Assembly: GCF_018130215.1 (NCBI RefSeq)
Contig: NZ_JAFCKQ010000001.1
Coordinates: forward strand, 310,001-374,000
Reading direction: 5' to 3'
Source: Bradyrhizobium jicamae
Lineage (GTDB): Bacteria > Pseudomonadota > Alphaproteobacteria > Rhizobiales > Xanthobacteraceae
Length of the DNA stretch: 64,000 nt
The notes below the pieces were generated by a model, which saw only the letters and a list, made by a program, of their open reading frames with translations, was not told the DNA's origin and searched no databases. Position 1 is the first letter of the stretch. The number at the start of each line of letters is the position of its first letter. Positions 1-7,500 of this stretch are shown here, piece by piece. The translations under genes and the position numbers were made by a program.

Positions 1-1695
1 GTCGGAGGTCAGCACGAACTGGTCGTCGGGAGCGGCGCCCAATTTCTCGGCACGCGCGTCGATCTCGCGCGCCAGCACCTGCTGGGCTGCGGCCTGCAGC
101 GCCTTGGCGTCGCTTCCGGCCTCGGCCGCGTCTGGTGCAAAGGTGAAACCGTCGAGGCGGCCGATCACATGGCCTTCCACGATGACGTCGCCGGTCTTGC
201 CGATTTCCGTATTCAAAACTGAGTTCTCCCGCAGGCGGCGCATCAATACACTGGTCCGCCTGTCAACGAAACGCTCCGTGAGCCGTTCATGCAGCGCATC
301 GGATAATTTATTTTCCAGCTCGCGCGTGATCCCCTGCCAGTGGTCGGGGTCGTACAGCCAGTCCGGCCGGTTGGCCACGAAGGTCCAGGTGCGGATCTGC
401 GCGATCCGGCCCGACAGCGTGTCGATATCGCCGTCGGTGCGATTGGCCTGGTCGACCTGGGTGGCAAACCATGCGTCAGGGATACGCCCCTTTTGCATCA
501 GGAAGCCATACAGCGTGCTCACGAGTTCGGCATGGGCCGCCGGCGACAGTTTCCGGTAGTCCGGAACCTGGCAGGCCTCCCATAGCCGCTCCACGGCGGC
601 TGGGCCATGTGCCATCTCGCGCACCTCGGCGTCGCGCGCGACGTGATCCAGCACGCGCTGATCCTCGGCGATCGGCGCCCGAGTCAGCGCCTCGTGGCTC
701 GGCGGCTGCGCCAGAGACACCTGCAGCGCCCCGAGCGAGGCGAAATCGAGCCTGGCGTTGCGCCATTGCAGCATCTTGACGCTGTCGAAGGTGTGGTTCT
801 GCAGCGCATTCACCAGCTCCGGCTCGAACGGCGCGCAGCGGCCGGTGGTGCCGAACGTGCCGTTGCGGGTGGCGCGGCCGGCGCGCCCTGCGATCTGCGC
901 GAATTCGGCCGGCGTCAGGCGGCGGAACTGATAGCCGTCATACTTGCGGTCGGAGGCGAAGGCGACGTGATCGACGTCGAGATTGAGGCCCATGCCGACG
1001 GCGTCAGTGGCGACGAGAAAATCGACGTCGCCGTTCTGGAACATCGCGACCTGCGCATTGCGTGTGCGCGGGCTCAGCGAGCCGAGCACGACCGCTGCGC
1101 CGCCATGCTGGCGGCGGATCAATTCGGCGATCGCATAGACTTCGTCCGCGGAGAACGCGACGATCGCCGTTCGTCTCGGCTGCCGCGTGATCTTGCGATC
1201 GCCGGCGAATTCGAGCGTCGAGAGCCTCGGTCTCGTGACGATCGATGCGCCCGGCAACAGCCGCTCGATCATCGGCCGCATGGTCGCGGCGCCGAGCAGC
1301 AGCGTCTCGTCGCGGCCGCGGCGGTGGAGGATGCGATCGGTGAAGACATGCCCGCGCTCCAGATCGGCGGCGATCTGGATCTCGTCGACGGCGAGGAAGG
1401 AGACGTCGAGATCGCGCGGCATCGCTTCCACGGTCGAGACCCAGAAGCGCGGCGCCTTCGGCTTGATCTTCTCCTCGCCGGTGACCAGCGCGACGTTATC
1501 GACGCCGGCGCGATCGGCGATCTTGTTGTAGACCTCGCGCGCGAGCAGCCGCAGCGGCAGGCCGATCAGCCCCGACGAATGGCCGAGCATCCGCTCGATC
1601 GCGAGATGCGTCTTGCCGGTGTTGGTGGGCCCCAGCACCGCGGTGACACCTGCGCCGGGCGCCCGGTCCGTTCCGAACGAAGTTGAGAAAGCCAT
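1..1695 (-). CDS. Suv3-like superfamily 2 RNA/DNA helicase (partial; C-terminus beyond window)
   Basis: The reverse strand is open from an ATG at 1695 to the first base of the window (565 codons), so the C-terminus is missing. Residues 22-29 read GPTNTGKT (Walker A) and 104-107 read DEIQ, the Suv3-type variant of the DExH box; a later GRAGR stretch fits helicase motif VI. Family knowledge: Suv3-like enzymes are ATP-dependent helicases, and in mitochondria they work with RNA-degrading nucleases. The bacterial substrate is not established here. It lies downstream of the DUF3108 gene on the same strand, but a 535-bp repeat-bearing gap separates them, so co-transcription is uncertain. Confidence 0.85.
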   Translation of the reverse strand, partial: MAFSTSFGTDRAPGAGVTAVLGPTNTGKTHLAIERMLGHSSGLIGLPLRLLAREVYNKIADRAGVDNVALVTGEEKIKPKAPRFWVSTVEAMPRDLDVSFLAVDEIQIAADLERGHVFTDRILHRRGRDETLLLGAATMRPMIERLLPGASIVTRPRLSTLEFAGDRKITRQPRRTAIVAFSADEVYAIAELIRRQHGGAAVVLGSLSPRTRNAQVAMFQNGDVDFLVATDAVGMGLNLDVDHVAFASDRKYDGYQFRRLTPAEFAQIAGRAGRATRNGTFGTTGRCAPFEPELVNALQNHTFDSVKMLQWRNARLDFASLGALQVSLAQPPSHEALTRAPIAEDQRVLDHVARDAEVREMAHGPAAVERLWEACQVPDYRKLSPAAHAELVSTLYGFLMQKGRIPDAWFATQVDQANRTDGDIDTLSGRIAQIRTWTFVANRPDWLYDPDHWQGITRELENKLSDALHERLTERFVDRRTSVLMRRLRENSVLNTEIGKTGDVIVEGHVIGRLDGFTFAPDAAEAGSDAKALQAAAQQVLAREIDARAEKLGAAPDDQFVLTSD

Positions 1696-2230
1696 ATTTT
1701 ACAGGTGTTTCTTGTTGCCGCGTGTCGCGGATGCGCGCCTAGAAAGTCACCTCGCCCCGCCTGCGGGGAGAGGTCGGCGCAACGCGCCGGGTGAGGAGGA
1801 CTCTCCGCGGGTCGCACTCGTGGTGAGAGCCCCTCACCCCGACCCGCTCCCCGCAAGAGCGGGGCGAGGGAGAACATGCAGCTCGCTCTTTCAATATCGT
1901 TACTCCGACGCGGTCCAACAACACGGCAGGAAATCTGTCTCACTCTGCGACGCTTTTCGCGCCGGAATTAGGATTCGGAACGAGTCTAGAACGAATCGCG
2001 GCCGAATCGCTGACTCCCGTTCAGGCCTGAAACGTTCACCGCAACATCTCGGTGCAACCCGAGACGGCGGCACTAGATCAAGTTTGAGCTGTCACCACAA
2101 GCCGATGACATGGGGACAAATTCCTTAAACTTCCGGCACGGCCGAGTCGAATCAGAAGCGGACAAGAGTCAACTGGATTCGTGCTTCCCGTGATTTCGGG
2201 CGCGAGCCCCGCGAATGGCGGCACTTGCCC
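1696..2230. other. Gene-free gap with palindromic repeat
   Basis: The 535 bases between the helicase start and the DUF3108 stop hold no convincing gene. The small frames here are not supported by start signals or recognisable protein. The only clear structure is the GC-rich palindromic repeat at 1749-1872. The AT-richer part after about 1960 may carry the helicase promoter, but I could not identify boxes. Confidence 0.6.
1749..1872. repeat. GC-rich palindromic intergenic repeat (RIME/BIME-like)
   Basis: Two opposed hairpin units: CTCGCCCCGC-N4-GGGGAGAGG near 1751-1773 and CTCCCCGC-aaga-GCGGGGCGAG near 1847-1868, separated by a CTCACC-type spacer. A related half unit occurs at about 6421-6451. 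Such sequences are typical dispersed intergenic repeats of rhizobial genomes; the family name is a guess. No ORF or promoter is apparent inside. Confidence 0.7.
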
Positions 2231-3082
2231 TTACTGCGTCTTCGCCACGCGCGGCGGCGCGGCCGTGGTGACGAACGAGGTGGCCTCGAGCATCGCGGGC
2301 CCGAGCGGGGTCGGGATCGTCATGCGGAACGGCACCAGGATGCGGGTGCCGGCGATCGGGACGAAGGCGATCTCGATGTTGCGCTGGGCGGCGAGGTACT
2401 TGATCACGGGTCTATCCGGGATATAGCCGGAAATCGGCACGAAGTAGATCGCACAGACCAGCGCCGGGCCGTGATACCCATGCTCGGCCTTCACGTTCTC
2501 CACCCGCTTGAAATCGAGCTTCAGGTCGTAGCGCATGCGGCCGTCGAACACGCCGGCGCCGGTGCGGCAGGAATCCGGGCTCATCAGGTCTGCGGTGCCC
2601 CCGACCCGCAGCATCGAGCCGGTCATCGGGTCGAACACGCCCTTCTTGTGCGCCTCGGTGATGGGCAGCCGGTCGGGATCGACCGGAGGCTCCGGCTCGA
2701 TCGCGTAATCCTTGATGTTGCCGTTCGCCAGCACCATCCGGATGGTCTCTGATTTCTTCGAGGTGGTGGTGGTCGCGGTGTAGGCGGTCGCGACCAGCGC
2801 GCCGTTGACGACCCGGCCCTGCGAGGCCCCGGAGCCGGTGCCGCCGGAAAACGCCTTCAGGAGCCCCGCGGTGCCGCCCTGCGCCGAGGCCGAGAAGGTT
2901 TCGTCGCCGATTTCGATGGTCCAGGCGCCCTTGCCGACCGGGATTCCGGCGAGCGTCGCCTCGTACTGGGCGTCGAGCCGACCCTGGGCCTTGGCGCCAT
3001 CAGATCCGAACAGCAGGAAAGCGCCGGCCAGAAGGCCGAGCAGCCACCCGGACGGGGGCAAAATGGCAATTGGGGTGGTCAC
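2231..3082 (-). CDS. DUF3108 domain-containing exported protein
   Basis: 283 residues starting with a hydrophobic segment at about residues 12-33 (GWLLGLLAGAFLLFG), a probable signal peptide ending near AKAQ. The mature part (ARYEA-like beta-rich start 'LDAQYEATLAGIPVGKG') matches the DUF3108 pattern seen in alphaproteobacteria next to rpmB. Function unknown; a periplasmic or outer-envelope beta-structured protein is likely. It is divergent from rpmB, with about 325 bases between them, and is followed on its own strand by the helicase. No catalytic motif is evident. Confidence 0.8.
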   Translation of the reverse strand: MTTPIAILPPSGWLLGLLAGAFLLFGSDGAKAQGRLDAQYEATLAGIPVGKGAWTIEIGDETFSASAQGGTAGLLKAFSGGTGSGASQGRVVNGALVATAYTATTTTSKKSETIRMVLANGNIKDYAIEPEPPVDPDRLPITEAHKKGVFDPMTGSMLRVGGTADLMSPDSCRTGAGVFDGRMRYDLKLDFKRVENVKAEHGYHGPALVCAIYFVPISGYIPDRPVIKYLAAQRNIEIAFVPIAGTRILVPFRMTIPTPLGPAMLEATSFVTTAAPPRVAKTQ

Positions 3083-3279
3083 TTACCTGACGGTCCTGCT
3101 ATCGGCGCTGCGTCGTGTCCATTTAGGCAGTCGATCCCGACCGGACAATGCGCACGGCTCGTATGGAACTGACGGTCGCAGCCGAATACGCCCTTTATAT
3201 GGTTGTCGTATCACAGGTTAAGTGGCTGGAACGGCTCGTGAACCGGCAATTTCCGGGACCGGAATGCCCCGATATAATC

Positions 3280-3308
3280 TTGACGCTAGGGCCGTCTGCC
3301 CCTATACA
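3280..3308 (+). promoter_or_regulatory. Sigma-70-type promoter of rpmB
   Basis: TTGACG at 3280-3285, a 17-base spacer, then TATACA at 3303-3308. This is close to the housekeeping consensus with ideal spacing, oriented toward rpmB. Transcription would start near 3315 and give a leader of roughly 95 bases. It is the only promoter-like pair found in the 3083-3408 gap, which otherwise shows nothing. Confidence 0.75.
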
Positions 3309-3408
3309 CCCGCGGTTCCTGGAAAATGGACGCGAATTCAAAACCCCCGCGCGGGCCGTGTGATTGCACGCCTGGCAGAGAGGCGGGGATGGAAAAGGAT
3401 TTTGTAGG

Positions 3409-3717
3409 ATGTCCCGGCGCTGCGAACTGACGGCCAAGGGCCCCCAGGTGGGCCACAAGGTGAGCCACTCGAACATCAAGACCAAGCGGCGCTTCCTGCC
3501 GAACCTGGCCAACATCACCTTCATCTCGGAAGCGCTCGGCCGCAACGTGCGCCTGCGCGTCTCGACCAATGCGCTGAAGAGCGTCGACCACAATGGCGGC
3601 CTCGACGCCTATCTGCTGAAGGCCAAGGCCGACCTGCTCTCGCCCCGCGCGCTCGATCTCAAGCGCGCGATCGAGAAGAAGGTCGGCAAGCCGGCACCGG
3701 TGAAGAAGGCGAGCTGA
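3409..3717 (+). CDS. rpmB: 50S ribosomal protein L28
   Basis: 102 residues beginning [22 protein letters not shown], the standard L28 N-terminus; L28 is a structural protein of the large ribosomal subunit. An in-frame ATG lies upstream at 3364, but the L28 family begins at MSRRCE, and a purine-rich GGAAAAGG stretch lies about a dozen bases upstream of 3409. The alphaproteobacterial form is longer than the about 78-residue E. coli protein and carries a basic C-terminal extension, seen here as [14 protein letters not shown]. It is monocistronic: its own promoter lies at 3280-3308 and a strong terminator follows at 3754. Confidence 0.97.
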   Translation: MSRRCELTAKGPQVGHKVSHSNIKTKRRFLPNLANITFISEALGRNVRLRVSTNALKSVDHNGGLDAYLLKAKADLLSPRALDLKRAIEKKVGKPAPVKKAS

Positions 3718-3753
3718 GCTAGCTGCACGCGGAAATCGCGGAGAGAGTTTTGG

Positions 3754-3786
3754 ACGGCCGGGTCGATGACCCGGCCGTTTTTGTTT
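3754..3786 (+). terminator. Rho-independent terminator after rpmB
   Basis: Perfect 11-bp stem ACGGCCGGGTC (3754-3764) / GACCCGGCCGT (3768-3778) with a 3-base loop, followed by TTTTTGTTTTT. It lies 36 bases past the rpmB stop. Confidence 0.93.
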
Positions 3787-3855
3787 TTGCAAGCACGCGT
3801 TCTCCCACCAGAATTGCCGTGACGGCCGCGAGCGTCATTAGGCAAATTCACTTCC

Positions 3856-4239
3856 TCATCTCTCCTCCGTCGGAAGCACCCATCTGTACGGCGTGATCTC
3901 CTGCTGTTCCGTGAGCTTGATCATGTGCACCGGCGGTGCGTAACGACCCTTGCGGCAGGAGCGACATTTCAGCGAAGCCTCCAGCTTCCATATCTCGGTA
4001 TCGCGTGGACGGCGGATCGCCGAGAGCGGCAGGCTTGCGCGGGCCTTGCACCTGTTGCACTCGACCTCGAGGAAATGCAGCCCGCCGTTGATGCATTGGC
4101 CGATGGTTGGCGATGGCTGCGCTGGGCCTCCATAGCCCTCCATCCGCATCGACCAAGCTTCAGCTTCCGCGCGGTCTGCAGTGCAGACCGCACGCTTCGC
4201 CTCCTCGCGCGCGCTCCGTGCGCGCATATTCGCGCCCAT
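3856..4239 (-). CDS. Conserved hypothetical zinc-ribbon-like protein
   Basis: About 127 residues from the ATG at 4239. The frame is open to 4368, but that ATG would overlap the first codon of the divergent SRAP gene, so an internal start (4239 or 4227) is preferred. The C-terminal half carries two CxxC pairs, CNRC and CRSC, separated by 27 residues, as expected for a four-cysteine zinc-binding ribbon. The N-terminal part is rich in Arg, Ala and Glu. I recognise this as a protein widespread in rhizobia but know no function. It is divergently arranged with the SRAP gene and could be functionally linked to it; that is inference. Confidence 0.7.
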   Translation of the reverse strand: MGANMRARSAREEAKRAVCTADRAEAEAWSMRMEGYGGPAQPSPTIGQCINGGLHFLEVECNRCKARASLPLSAIRRPRDTEIWKLEASLKCRSCRKGRYAPPVHMIKLTEQQEITPYRWVLPTEER

Positions 4240-4367
4240 GATGCGCCCGCCCCAGATGACATCGCGCGACCTCGTCCCCATGCCCACACTACAGCCACGC
4301 TTGCAGGTCGATGCAATGCCACTAGTATTGGGATGAAAGCGGCGCCCGGCACAGCAGGGCTTGGTCA

Positions 4368-5030
4368 ATGTGCAATCTTTATTCGATCACCACGAATCAG
4401 GAAGCGATCCTGCGCCTGTTCCGGGTGGTCAATCGCTACGTCGGCAACCTTGCACCAATGCCTGGCGTGTTTCCGGACTACCCGGCGCCGGTCGTGCGCA
4501 ACGCAGGCGACGAGCGCGAGATGGTGCTGATGCGCTGGGGCATGCCGCCTCCACCAAGGAATGGCGGTCCGCCGGTCACCAACATCCGCAACACGTCATC
4601 GCCGCACTGGCGCGGCTGGTTGAAGCCGGAACACCGTTGCCTGGTGCCGCTCAACAGCTTCGCTGAATATGCGCCTGAGCCGAACCCGACGACGAAGAAG
4701 AAAGATGTCGTGTGGTTTGCGCTGTCGGACGATCGGCCGCTTTGTGCGTTCGCCGGCATCTGGACGGAGTTCAAAGGCGATCGCGGCACCAAGTCGAAGC
4801 CGATTCCAGGACCGCACCTGGTCTACGGCTTCCTCACGACGGCGCCGAACGCGATCGTCGGGCCGATCCACGAGAAGGCGATGCCGGTGATACTGACGAC
4901 CGACGAGGAGCGCGATGTCTGGCTGCGCGCTCCATGGGATGAAGCAAAGGCGCTGCAAAGACCACTGCCCGATGATGCGTTGAAAATCGTAATGCGAGGC
5001 GAGGACAAGGAAGACAAAGCCGCCGCGTGA
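4368..5030 (+). CDS. SOS response-associated peptidase family protein (SRAP; YedK/HMCES-like)
   Basis: 220 residues starting MCNLYS, with the invariant catalytic Cys2. HMCES/YedK proteins remove their initiator Met and use Cys2 to form a stable thiazolidine crosslink with abasic sites in single-stranded DNA. Other family hallmarks are the ANIR-like segment (TNIRNTSS), the glutamate in SFAEYA and the active-site histidine in [10 protein letters not shown]. Length is normal for the family. Its role would be protection of abasic DNA during replication. No LexA-type box was seen in the 128-bp divergent gap upstream. The 3' end runs into a repeat-rich intergenic region. Confidence 0.93.
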   Translation: MCNLYSITTNQEAILRLFRVVNRYVGNLAPMPGVFPDYPAPVVRNAGDEREMVLMRWGMPPPPRNGGPPVTNIRNTSSPHWRGWLKPEHRCLVPLNSFAEYAPEPNPTTKKKDVVWFALSDDRPLCAFAGIWTEFKGDRGTKSKPIPGPHLVYGFLTTAPNAIVGPIHEKAMPVILTTDEERDVWLRAPWDEAKALQRPLPDDALKIVMRGEDKEDKAAA

Positions 5031-6106
5031 GGCGAAGCGCGAATTCAGTTGCAATCGCGGCGAAGCGGGGCGTGCGCCGAAAAATCTAATTTCGCCAGCA
5101 ATTTCAAAGCGACTCACCCTGTCCAGTCCCGCGCGCGAAAATATTTCGCTTTTTCAGAACCCCAAATCAGATTTACAAAATGCGTATCCCGCCTCCTCTG
5201 GGAGGGGCGTATCGCGATCGTCACGGACGTTGGAAGCGGGATGCGGTGGACGGGATGGGCGCGCGCGACGAGCGGGCTCATCGCGGACGAGCGAAATCGT
5301 GCAGGCCTGACGCCCTAGTGGCAGGTGTCGAGTCCGTTTCGCGCGCAAGCGCAGACGCGGATGACGGTGACAAAAGAGCCCAGTCTCGCCGGGGAGAGCA
5401 CGTATAAGCCGTAAACCATCCGCGCGGGGAACGCCGGGACTGCCCGGCCGTACCTGTGGTCCTACCCCGTGCTTTTTGTTGCACGGGCCCATGGGTGCGT
5501 GCTGGCACCCGGCGTTCCCCGCGCCCTCTGCGCACAAAAGCGAGGGTCGAGATGCCGCAAGACTCGGGCCGATCAGACCGCGAGAATGCGGACGCCTGCC
5601 TCTCGCGCTGTTTGAGAACGTGAATCGACCGGACACCGGGCTGCCGCGCGCCGCTGCGCGTGCGTAGCGCGAAGGAGATTCTCCTCCGCCTCATTGCAGG
5701 CGAAGCACAAACATCCATCGCAAGGCACGCGGAGAGACAAGTCTGCTTCGCTACCAATGCGGTGAAACAATGACACCGCCGTCACTGGCAGCAGGCGTCA
5801 GACCTCGTCACGCGCGCTGCAGGCGGAGCGCGGTGAAGGAAACCTTAACGGACACGAATTGCTCACGACATTGCGAGCGCATGCGGCGCATGCAAAACGA
5901 GGCGATCTCTTATCTCCGCCGATGTGCGAACGACGCCGTCCACCACGCTTGCGATTCGTGTGACGGCGCTCACAGCGGCCGTCACGCAGTTGCAGGAAGA
6001 TCACGGTCGGCACAACTCGTCGTGAGGCGCATGCGCGCACACTTGGGAAAATGCTGCACCGTACATAGATCGAAACACAAGAAGATCCCAACAAAGGAAT
6101 TGGTCA
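5031..6106. other. Large gene-poor gap carrying dispersed repeat copy A
   Basis: Over 1 kb without a supportable gene until the small ORF at 6107. Bases 5128-5570 are a structured repeat (separate entry). The remaining 5571-6106 contains only short, mutually overlapping frames with no recognisable protein. An AT-richer stretch at 6050-6100 with AAAGGA precedes the next small gene. Confidence 0.6.
5128..5570. repeat. Structured dispersed repeat, copy A (inverted relative to copy B at 29445-29880)
   Basis: This segment is recognisably the reverse complement of 29445-29880, over an AT-rich end (AAAATATTTCG), a conserved middle (GTATAAGCCGTAA..., CAGTCTCGCCGGGG) and a multi-hairpin end. Hairpins: closing stem 5422-5435 with 5511-5524 (14 bp); inner stem CCCGTGC 5466-5472 with GCACGGG 5481-5487; inner stem GGGTGC 5493-5498 with GCACCC 5505-5510. 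Stems are kept between copies while loops differ. Similar sequences are, from memory, scattered through Bradyrhizobium and related genomes. Reading frames are not conserved between copies. Confidence 0.85.
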
Positions 6107-6331
6107 ATGCAAGTTCGCGCAGCCGATACGCGCGGAAGATTGGTGCCTGCGATCGCAGCCGCCGCTGTGGCGGTGCTGGCGACGGCAGCGCTGCTTCTCA
6201 TCGAAATCAATCCACCCCGCAACGAGGCTGTGGGCGAGCCCGGCATGATCACCGCAGCTGCCGCCAACCGCGCCGGCGCCACCGTGCGCCCGACAGATCC
6301 GATCACGACCGGCAGCGTGCGCTACCGGTAA
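6107..6331 (+). CDS. Small single-pass membrane or exported protein, unknown
   Basis: 74 residues. An AAAGGAATT ribosome-binding stretch lies about 6 bases before the ATG. The N-terminus is short and charged (RAADTRGR) and is followed by a hydrophobic helix at about residues 13-32 (LVPAIAAAAVAVLATAALLL), then a polar 40-residue tail. This is compatible with a bitopic membrane protein or an uncleaved signal anchor. No homologous family is recognised. It is isolated between two repeat-bearing intergenic regions, and the coding call rests on the start signal and the membrane topology. Confidence 0.5.
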   Translation: MQVRAADTRGRLVPAIAAAAVAVLATAALLLIEINPPRNEAVGEPGMITAAAANRAGATVRPTDPITTGSVRYR

Positions 6332-6346
6332 GGCGCCCTGCTTCCC

Positions 6347-6455
6347 CATCGTCGTCCCGGCGCAGGCCGGGACCCATTACACCAGCTGCACACGTGGCGC
6401 GACGCTGGGGCCGCATGCTTCTCCCTCGCCCCGCTCTTGCGGGGAGAGGGTTGGG
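6347..6455. repeat. Two palindromic repeat units between the small ORF and the hydrolase
   Basis: CGTCGTCCCGGCGCAGGCCGGGAC near 6350-6373 is a Bradyrhizobium-type palindromic unit related to 29125-29238. It is followed by a CTCGCCCCGC-TCTT-GCGGGGAGAGG hairpin at about 6426-6450, the same family as 1749-1872. The second unit lies just beyond the stop of the hydrolase gene (6474) and could fold at the end of its transcript. Confidence 0.65.
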
Positions 6456-6473
6456 GTGATGGGTGAAGCGCAG

Positions 6474-7436
6474 CTACACTCCCCTGTCCAACAACACCTT
6501 GAAATCGGCGCGTGCGCGCTGCGCCTCGGTCCGCGCGGTTTCCGAGGCATCGCCGAGTCCGAAATAGCCGTGGATCAGGCCTTCGCCGGGATGATATGTC
6601 ACCGGCACGCCGGCCGCCGCGAGCGCTTTCGCGTAAGCCGCGCCCTCGTCGCGCAGCGGATCGAACCAGGCCGTGGTGACGACGGCGGGCGCGACACCGG
6701 CAAGGCTCTTCGCGCGCAGCGGCGAGACCCGCCAGTCGAATGCCTGAGCCTTGTCGGAGAGATAATGGCCGGCGAACCATTCCATCACCGCGCGCGACAG
6801 GAAGTAGCCTTCGGCGTTCTCGGCGCGCGACGGATATTTTGCGTTCTCATCCCTGTCGGCGTAATTGCCGACGACGTCGGTGACGGGATAGACCAGCAAT
6901 TGCGCGGCCAGCCTGATGCCGGCGTCGCGGCAGGCAAGCGCAGTGGTCGCGGCGAGATTGCCGCCGGCTGAATCGCCGGCGAGGCCGACACGCGAGAGGT
7001 CGCCGCCGAATTCGGCGATGCGCGCGATCACATCGCTGACAGCCGCGAACGCATCTTCGAACGCGCCGGGAAAGCGCGTCTCCGGCGGGCGGCGATAATC
7101 GACCGAGATCACGACCGCGCCGGTCTCGATCACGAGGTTGCGCGCCTGGCGATCATGGGTCTCGAGATCGCCGGCCACCCAGCCGCCGCCGTGGAAGAAG
7201 ATCACGGTTGGCGCTGTGGTGCTGCCATTGCGATAGAGCCGCGCCTTGAGCGGCCCGGTGGCGCCCTGCACCTCGATGTCGCGCGCGGTGTCGACCGGCG
7301 GTGGCGGCACCGCGGCGCGCGCATCGGCGAGAGCCCGCAGCGAATCGCGCGCGCTCTGCGGCGTCATGGTGGCGGGATCGCGCAGCGGCAGCAGCGGGAT
7401 GATCTTCTCAACGAGGGGATCGAGCGGGAGGGGCAT
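6474..7436 (-). CDS. Alpha/beta hydrolase, HSL/acetyl-esterase family
   Basis: 320 residues from ATG 7436. The HSL-family oxyanion motif HGGGW is followed about 75 residues later by the nucleophile motif GDSAGG; the acid and histidine fit FDPLRDEG and LIHGYFG near the C-terminus. Such enzymes hydrolyse short-chain esters; the natural substrate cannot be read from sequence. A longer frame extends upstream to 7964 but overlaps the acyltransferase gene on the same strand, so 7436 is preferred. The gene lies 64 bases downstream of that gene and probably shares its transcript. A hairpin at 7442-7495 covers its ribosome-binding region. Confidence 0.9.
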   Translation of the reverse strand: MPLPLDPLVEKIIPLLPLRDPATMTPQSARDSLRALADARAAVPPPPVDTARDIEVQGATGPLKARLYRNGSTTAPTVIFFHGGGWVAGDLETHDRQARNLVIETGAVVISVDYRRPPETRFPGAFEDAFAAVSDVIARIAEFGGDLSRVGLAGDSAGGNLAATTALACRDAGIRLAAQLLVYPVTDVVGNYADRDENAKYPSRAENAEGYFLSRAVMEWFAGHYLSDKAQAFDWRVSPLRAKSLAGVAPAVVTTAWFDPLRDEGAAYAKALAAAGVPVTYHPGEGLIHGYFGLGDASETARTEAQRARADFKVLLDRGV

Positions 7437-7441
7437 CAGGA

Positions 7442-7495
7442 GTGCTTTCTTCGGGAGCAGTTGCCGGCATCTGACAACATGCTCCCGGAAAGCAC
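7442..7495 (-). promoter_or_regulatory. Long hairpin immediately upstream of the hydrolase start
   Basis: Arms GTGCTTTC-TT-CGGGAGCA (7442-7459) and TGCTCCCGGAAAGCAC (7480-7495) give 16 base pairs with a 2-base bulge and a 20-base loop. On the transcribed strand the only purine-rich ribosome-binding candidate (GAAGAAAG, about 7446-7453) is inside the 3' arm, and the hairpin ends 5 bases before the ATG. It could act as a partial terminator after the upstream gene or as a translational block. Confidence 0.6.
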
Positions 7496-7500
7496 AACAC

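Noticed and set aside
4240..4367. LexA box for SOS control of the SRAP gene
   Set aside because: No GTTC-N7-GTTC or GAAC-N7-GAAC pattern in the divergent gap.
5154..5636. 160-codon frame across repeat copy A and the related 83-codon frame in copy B (29444-29695)
   Set aside because: Short peptide stretches agree, but a one-base indel shifts the frame between the copies inside the hairpin region, so selection on protein is unlikely.
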